In this document: piece by piece, positions 58,251-64,000 of the stretch
How the letters are laid out: each line of letters begins with the position of its first letter
Numbering within the stretch: the stretch's first letter is position 1
Assembly (NCBI GenBank): GCA_029582155.1
Contig: CM055898.1
Span: 25,861,245-25,925,244, forward strand
Reading direction: 5' to 3'
Length of the DNA: 64,000 bases
DNA from: Panopea generosa
Taxonomy: Eukaryota; Mollusca; Bivalvia; Adapedonta; Hiatellidae
Notes under the pieces: model-generated
Seen by the model: only the letters and a program-made list of their open reading frames with translations
What the model was told of the DNA's origin: nothing
Databases searched by the model: none
Translations under genes and position numbers: made by a program

Positions 58251-60988
58251 TGATTTTTATTTGCTTTAGTGTATTATGGTTGATTGTTTTAAGATTGTTA
58301 ATGTGATATTTGTTGTTTAATGTGTTTGGCTTGTTGTTATGGTCGTTGTTGCTGTTGTTTAGATTCATGGTGCTTTGGTGTATTATGATTGGTATTATGA
58401 TTAATGTTGCTTTAATGTGTTTAGGTTATTGTTTTGATTTTTGTTGTTTAACTTGTTTAGGTTGTTATAATGATTTTTGTTGTTCATTGTGTTTAGCTTA
58501 TTGTTATGGTCATTGTTGCTGTTGTTTTTATTTATGGTGTTTTAGTGATTTAGGATTGGTGTTATGATAAATGTTGTTTAGGTTTTTTATTTTTGCTGTT
58601 TAACTTGTTTAGTTTGCTATTATGATTTTTCTTGTTAAATGTGTTTCTGTTGTTGTTGGTGTGATTTTAATGTTTTAATGTATTATGGTTGGTATTATAA
58701 TTAATGTAGCTTTCGTGTGTTAAGGCTGGTTTTATGACTTTTATAGTGTAATGTGTTTAAGTTATTGTTGATGATTTTTCAATGTAAATTTGATGTGTTT
58801 AAGTTGTTGTTTTTGTTGTTTTGATTTTAATACTTTAGTGTAATTGTATTTGCATTATGATTAATGTTGCATTTATAGGTTTAATTTGTTTAAGTTGTTG
58901 TTTTTGATGTTGTGATTTTAATGTTTTAGAGTATTAATGATGATGTTATGATATTAGTAGGTTTAATGTGTATAAGTTGTGGTTTTTGATGTTGTGATTT
59001 TAATGTTTTAGTGTATCTAAGTTGATGTTATGATGTAAGTAGCCTTAATGTGTTTAAGTTGTTGATTCTGATGTGTGATTTTAATGTTTTAGTGTATTTA
59101 GGATGATGCTATGATGTTAGTAGCTTTAATGTAATTAAGTTGTTGTTGATGATGTTGTGATTTTAATGTTTAAGTGTAATAAAGATGATGTTATGATGTT
59201 AGTAGCTTTAATTTGTTTAAGTTGTTGTTTTTGATGTATTGATTTTAATATTTTAGTGCATTTTTTGATGATGTTAATAGCTTTAATGTGTTTAAATTGT
59301 TGTTTTTGATGTAGTGATTTTAATATTTAAGTGTACTTAGGATGATATTATGGTGTTAGTAGCTTTAATGTGTTTAAGTTGTTGTTTATGATGTCAGTAT
59401 TTTAAGGTTTTAGTGTATTAAGGATGAAGTTATGATGTTAGTAGCTTACATGTGTTTAAGTTGTTATTTAATATGATGTAGTGATTTTAATATTTTAGTG
59501 TATTGAGGATGATGTTATGATGTTTGTAGCATTAATGTGTTTAAGTTGTTGTTTTTGATGTATTGATTTTAATATTTTAGTGTTACATAATTTAAGATGA
59601 TATTATGATATTAGTAGCCTTAATGTGTTTTACTTGTTGTTTATGAGGTTATGATTTTAATATTTTAGTGTTTTTATGTTGATTTTATGATGGCAGTAAC
59701 TTTAATGTGTATAAGTTGTTGTTTACGATGTTGTGATTTTAATGTTTTAGTGTATTTAGGATGATATTATGATGTTAGTAACTTTAATTTGTTTAAGTTG
59801 TTGTTTTTGATGTATTGATTTTAATATTTTAGTGCATTTTTTGATGATGTTAATAGCTTTAATGTGTTTAAATTGTTGTTTTTGATGTAGTGATTTTAAT
59901 ATTTAAGTGTACTTAGGATGATATTATGGTGTTAGTAGCTTTAATGTGTTTAAGTTGTTGGTTATGATGTCAGTATTTTAAGGTTTTAGTGTATTAAGGA
60001 TGAAGTTATGATGTTAGTAGCTTACATGTGTTTAAGTTGTTATTTAATATGATGTAGTGATTTTAATATTTTAGTGTATTGAGGATGATGTTATGATGTT
60101 TGTAGCATTAATGTGTTTAAGTTGTTGTTTTTGATGTATTGATTTTAATATTTTAGTGTTACATAATTTAAGATGATATTATGATATTAGTAGCCTTAAT
60201 GTGTTTTACTTGTTGTTTATGAGGTTATGATTTTAATATTTTAGTGTTTTTATGTTGATTTTATGATGGCAGTAACTTTAATGTGTATAAGTTGTTGTTT
60301 ACGATGTTGTGATTTTAATGTTTTAGTGTATTTAGGATGATATTATGATGTTAGTAACTTTAATGTGTTTAAGTTGTTGTTTATGATGTTGTGATTTTAA
60401 TGTTTTAATGTAATAAAGATGATGTTATGATATTAGTAGCTTTAATGTGTTTAAGTTGATGTTTTTGATGTATTGATTTTAATATTTTAGTGTATTTAGG
60501 ATGATATAAGTAGCATTATTGTGTTTAAGTTGTTGTTGATGATGTAGTGATTTTAATGTTTTAGTGTATTAAGGATAATGTTATGATGTTAGTAGCTTTA
60601 ATGTTTTTAAGTTTTTGTTGATGATGTTTTGATTTTAGTGTTTTAGTGTATTAAGGATAATGTTATGATATTAGTAGCTTTAATGTGTTTAAGTTGTTGT
60701 TTTTGATGTTGTGATTTTAATGTTTTAGTGTATTAAAGATGATGTTATGATGTTAGTAGCTTTAATGTGTTTAAGTTGTTGTTTATGATGTCGTGATTTT
60801 AATGTTTTAGTGTATTAAGGATAATGTTATGATGTTAGTAGCTTTAATTAGTTCAAGTAGTTGTTTTTGATGTATTGATTTTTAAATTAATATTTTAGTG
60901 TATTTAGGATGATATTATGATATTAATAGCCTTAATGTGTTTAGCTTGTTGTTTATGAGGTTATGGTTTTAATATTTTAGTGTATTAA
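58251..60988 (+). repeat. 82-bp minisatellite array
   Basis: About 33 copies of a unit with TTTAATGTGTTTAAGTTGTT, GATGTTGTGATTTTAATG, TTTTAGTGTATTAAGG and ATGATGTTATGATGTTAGTA. Units before 58.9 kb are diverged. A block of about 575 bp (59201-59775) is followed by an almost identical copy (59776-60350). Confidence 0.96.
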
Positions 60989-61139
60989 AGGGTACCACAT
61001 GTCAGAATATAAATGGCCATTTATCGTTAAATAGACATGTAACTAACACAAAAATCAACAATATTTTAATTGAACGAAATTTATCAAGTGAGAAAAACAA
61101 TATTAAATATCATGATTTCAAGCGTTTCCAATATATCAA

Positions 61140-61225
61140 GGGCGCCGCCATTTTAAAGCTCTTTTATGTTGGAGGTTTTCGGTGACGTCATAGCTGCACT
61201 TCCGTTCTAGTTCTCGCGAAAAATT
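61140..61225 (+). promoter_or_regulatory. Promoter-like motif cluster (YY1, CRE, ETS)
   Basis: Immediately after the 82-bp array the base composition changes and CpGs appear. GCCGCCATTTT (61144-61154, reverse YY1 type), a perfect CRE TGACGTCA (61183-61190), ACTTCCG (61198-61204, reverse ETS core) and TCTCGCGA (61212-61219) fall within 80 bp. This combination is typical of CpG-type promoters of animal genes and precedes the signal-peptide ORF by about 200 bp. Function is inferred. Confidence 0.45.
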
Positions 61226-61416
61226 TATTGTGTCGTTAGTGACTGCTCTCTACTGATACTCTTTTGTATATACACTAATTCACGTAATCAATTGATAGAT
61301 AGATATACAGTACATTAGTGAACATCGAAGGAAGACAATTAAACGCGAAAACTATTCTGAATTGAAGGACTTAACCATAAACATTGTTTTCTTCAGCGGA
61401 ATAAGTGAGTGGAGTA

Positions 61417-61530
61417 ATGCGATATGTTTTGTGGGCAGCATTGTTTTTAGTTTTCCTTATATGTGATTTCACATTGCCTCAGTGTCAAGCTTCTGGTGAC
61501 ATCACGCGCAAAACGCCTTTATACTTTTGA
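61417..61530 (+). CDS. Short ORF with signal peptide; possible first coding exon
   Basis: The ATG at 61417 opens 37 codons. Residues 1-26 have signal-peptide form: basic Arg2, a hydrophobic core LWAALFLVFLIC, then a polar end TLPQCQAS with a plausible cleavage site after QA. An in-frame stop at 61402 means this is the first ATG in its frame. After the core, GG|GTGACA at 61495 could be a donor giving exon 1 of a secreted or membrane protein; if not spliced, it encodes an 11-12-residue mature peptide. A competing reading is that GTGAGT at 61405-61410 is the donor of an untranslated first exon, which would leave this ORF in an intron. No family recognised. No other ORF in the window looks so much like the start of a secreted protein. 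Confidence 0.4.
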   Translation: MRYVLWAALFLVFLICDFTLPQCQASGDITRKTPLYF

Positions 61531-61923
61531 GTAGGACTTAAGATTGCAGAATGAAGCGTACTAATGCCTTGGCGTACTACTACCCCAGGATACAATTTCT
61601 GATGATTTCAGTATGAAGATGACCATATGCGACATACATATAAACTTAGTGTATATTATCCAGTGGGAAGCTCTTAAAAATGTGCAAAAACATATAGCTC
61701 AGCTGATTTCTGAAATTTAATTTGTAATTTTATATACTCTTCCAAAATATTGCAAAATTGATATAGCAAACTTTCACAATCTTATAATTGCAGGCTGTTT
61801 AAACAGGTGTGATAATCCAATTAACAATAAAAACAAGAGGTTAATGCCAAAACATAAGGTGTGAAAACGACATGGTATCTAAAAGTTATTATTAAAATAC
61901 AAATTAAGGCCAATTAATTGTGA
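61531..61923. other. Unique AT-rich sequence
   Basis: No exon or element that I can support. Confidence 0.5.
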
Positions 61924-62207
61924 CAGGCCTGATTAGCTCAGTCAGTTACGTTTCTAACTATCAATCCAGGTGTCTCGAGTTCGAATCCCCACCCGGCGAC
62001 AGTCTCTGTGATGACTGACATACAATATGTGTCTCAATATCATTTGTCTCTCACTGCTGATTCGAGTGGAAAAAATTTCAGTTACTTGCGGTTGTTGGGT
62101 GTGCTCGAGTACTGGTTAACTTTTGCAGGAAACAGTGGTTAGGCTTACTGAACATCTGTACAGTAAACCCTCCATGGCAAAAAATGATGCTAAATATTCA
62201 GTCAACC
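61924..62207 (+). mobile_element. SINE family A with TSD
   Basis: CAGGCCTGATTAGCTCAGTC head, intact B box GAGTTCGAATCC, full body and AATATTCAGTCAACC end. ATTAATTGT is duplicated at 61913-61921 and 62208-62216 (11 bp with one mismatch). Confidence 0.93.
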
Positions 62208-62318
62208 ATTAATTGTTCATAAACTCATTTTATTAATTATAATCAATAGGCAATTTAGTTTATTGATATATGGCTTTTTCACAGTCAACTAGGTCATTAT
62301 TCTTGAAAAGACGATTCG

Positions 62319-62500
62319 CGGACAAAAGCCCCCCCGGACAAAAGCCCCCCCGGACATAAGCCCCCTCAAACCGGTAGGGTGGACATAAGCCCCCTCGATG
62401 TTTTTGCAAGGCGGACATAAGCCCCCTCGTCTAATTTTTTGGGGCGGACAAAAGCCCCCTCGACTATTTAAGCAGGGCGGACAAAAGCCCCCTTACCTAG
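62319..62500 (+). repeat. Left array-type inverted end
   Basis: Seven GGACAAAAG/GGACATAAG-CCCCC words; the outer two are directly adjacent, the inner five carry spacers of about 15-25 bp. Confidence 0.93.
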
Positions 62501-63367
62501 AGTAATATAGTTGATAAACCCCCCTTCACCTTTGTTTTTGGTCATAGGTCTGCTCAAATGTTTATCTTCTTAACAATTTCCAAATCAATAATGGTTAAAC
62601 ATGTCTTAAAAAAAAGAATAGCGTATTTGGTTTAAAGCAAGGGAGAGTACTCGTTATAACTCTCAATGCGCAACGTCATTTATTGACGACATACCTAATG
62701 CACACTCTGATTTTATCGTTAAACTTAACCCTACTCGGCGCCTTTTCCCATTATTTTTTTTTATGTCTGGCGATGAAAGCGTTTATAAGCCCCAACAATA
62801 AGGTTAATAAATTATAACTTTGAACGATCCGCACTACTACTGCAAACAGAGCAGACCCTGATCAAGCCACTACTCGGCTATCATGATTTTGATTAGTTAC
62901 ACCGTAATTATCCCGATGTTGTACAAATCCTGGGTGATTAAAGTTAATGTTATGTTGTTGTTGATAATTGTAAGTTTGTAAACATGCGATCATATTATAA
63001 ATGCTGGAATTTTGTTTGACTGAATAAAGTTATCTTTCACCTTTAATGTGTGTTATAATAACTTATTATTGTATGAACACCATAATTGATAATTAGATAA
63101 GGAGATGTTTGTTGTTGACGGTTAATGCAAACTGTCACGTTATTATAATTAAATATAATTTTAAAGAAGAGAGACTGGGTCGCGTATTCACAGTTTGTTT
63201 TAAGCGAAAATGTGGATTACTTATTAAAGAGCACCCGGTATGCTAATTACTATCTAACAGGTAGCTGGCACTCATTACTCTAATTGCAAACTGATAACAT
63301 ACCTTTGCCGTATGTATATATATACGCATGAAAATGACCATAAATCATATCACAATCCACTGAAACA

Positions 63368-63568
63368 ATGGAGTTTATCAAGAGCAACAAAGGTTCCAGC
63401 AAGTTGTGCTACGAAGGCCATACGTATACTAAGAAGAAAGAGAACAAAGTCACAGGAAATTACAGAGGGGAATTCGTGTTTCTTTACCAAATAAACGAAA
63501 CGAACGCAAACGAAATGTACAAAATATCTAAGTTTCTCAAAATAATTTATGAAAATTTTACAATCTGA
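63368..63568 (+). CDS. FLYWCH-like zinc-finger ORF, degenerate remnant
   Basis: This 66-codon ORF lies inside the element and points to its right end. The N-terminus has the FLYWCH pattern: F3 (EFIKSNKG), then KLCYEGHTY with the expected Leu and Tyr, then TKKKENKV. Where the family has a W-x-C, the sequence reads NYRGE, so Trp is replaced by Tyr and Cys by Gly; the later Cys and His ligands are absent and the C-terminus is unrelated Asn/Ile-rich sequence. FLYWCH domains bind zinc and DNA and occur at the N-termini of some MULE transposases and in host genes. The ORF is probably a leftover of a parent transposase. Overlapping ORFs at 63312-63494, 63569-63850 and 63738-63929 are frame shadows or read the repeat. 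Confidence 0.4.
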   Translation: MEFIKSNKGSSKLCYEGHTYTKKKENKVTGNYRGEFVFLYQINETNANEMYKISKFLKIIYENFTI

Positions 63569-63619
63569 GTGTCAAACAGCTTGGAGCCGGATCTGAAGTA
63601 CAAAATGTTCATATTTTAT

Positions 63620-63837
63620 TATAGTAAGGGGGCTTATGTCCGCCCTATATTTTTTGGGATCGAGGGGGCTTTTGTCCGCCCTGCTAAAATGGTCGAGGGG
63701 GCTTATGTCCGCCCCTTGAGATTAGCCGAGGGGGCTTATGTCCGCCTTGCAAAAACATCGAGGGGGCTTATGTCCGCCCTACCTGTTGGAGGGGGCTTAT
63801 GTCCGGGGGGGCTTATGTCCGGGGGGGCTTTTGTCCG
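63620..63837 (-). repeat. Right array-type inverted end
   Basis: Eight copies of the word in reverse (GGGGGCTTATGTCC or GGGGGCTTTTGTCC). It has one more unit than the left end (near 63640-63680), and the order of A/T variants is not identical, so units have been gained or exchanged. Confidence 0.93.
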
Positions 63838-64000
63838 TATACCTGAATAGACATTTGAACTACCTCTACTTCATAATGAAAAAAGATAAAGTAAAACCTT
63901 TGTTCCTTTATTTATTCATTAATACATGAAAAGTTTTCTTTACTGTTAAAATAGTGTTCTGGTATACAATTTATGAAAAATATTCATAAAATCATATAAC

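Larger units (their letters stand above)
62319..63837 (+). mobile_element. MULE/foldback-like transposon with array-type inverted ends
   Basis: This 1.52-kb element has inverted ends of about 180-215 bp, each a run of GGACAWAAGCCCCC words separated by spacers that also match between the two ends (for example CGATGTTTTTGCAAGGC). The left end has seven words, the right eight. TGAAAAGAC (62304-62312) and TGAATAGAC (63844-63852) may be a 9-bp target duplication with one mismatch if six extra bases at each edge belong to the element. The inside is AT-rich and holds a FLYWCH-like ORF. Long ends, a 9-bp duplication and FLYWCH domains all occur in Mutator-like elements; repeats within inverted ends also recall foldback elements. 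Placement is inferred. Confidence 0.85.

Noticed and set aside
63569..63929. 93- and 63-codon ORFs with repeated GAYVRP-type motifs
   Set aside because: They translate the array-type inverted end of the 62.3-63.8 kb element; the motif arises from GGGGGCTTATGTCC.

Overview
This looks like an AT-rich, gene-poor stretch of an invertebrate nuclear genome. A bivalve or related mollusc is my best guess. That rests on the repeat landscape: many tRNA-headed SINEs with ATTCAATCAATC tails, short TIR elements, 'GGGCAATAACTC' and 'AAGGTCAAGGTCAC' dispersed repeats, and many unrelated minisatellites. No complete, recognisable protein gene, rRNA or functional tRNA is visible. By my tally about 40% of the window is tandem repeat, and most long open frames are by-products of those arrays.

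Layout. 0-2 kb: a 290-bp direct repeat, then a CpG-bearing patch with a 66-codon minus-strand ORF and promoter-like motifs. 2.3-9.3 kb: a 32-bp and 32+26-bp composite satellite interrupted by a SINE. 9.8-12.3 kb: a 46-bp array. 12.3-15 kb: SINEs, a pogo-like MITE and two well-formed but non-coding exons on the plus strand. 15.6-18 kb: 37- and ~69-bp arrays. 20.5-22.8 and 26.5-28.2 kb: two copies of an old segmental duplication. 22-31 kb: many SINEs, several with 12-bp target-site duplications. 31.4-32.8 kb: 42-, 2- and 36-bp arrays. 32.8-34.9 kb: a nest of transposons in which a 1,286-bp TIR element with perfect 27-bp ends sits in a SINE. 35.9-38.5 kb: an internally deleted Ty3/gypsy LTR element on the minus strand, with LTRs, tRNA-Leu-type primer site, polypurine tract, Gag, RNase H and integrase remnants. 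39.3-40.2 kb: a 40-bp array open in every frame. 44.5-48.8 kb: four arrays interleaved with candidate plus-strand exons. 50.5-52.2, 52.8-56.5 and 58.3-61.0 kb: 25-, 53- and 82-bp arrays. 61.1-61.5 kb: promoter-like sequence and a short ORF with a convincing signal peptide. 62.3-63.8 kb: a MULE/foldback-like transposon whose inverted ends are themselves arrays of a GGACAWAAGCCCCC word, carrying a remnant FLYWCH-type ORF.

The parts do not form a pathway. The window reads as intergenic or intronic DNA shaped by retroposition, cut-and-paste transposons and repeated tandem amplification. Two gene-like edges (about 1.2-1.65 kb and 61.1-61.5 kb) and one possible multi-exon plus-strand non-coding transcript (14.1-48.2 kb) are the only host-gene signals I can support. 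Array copy numbers and percentages are hand estimates.
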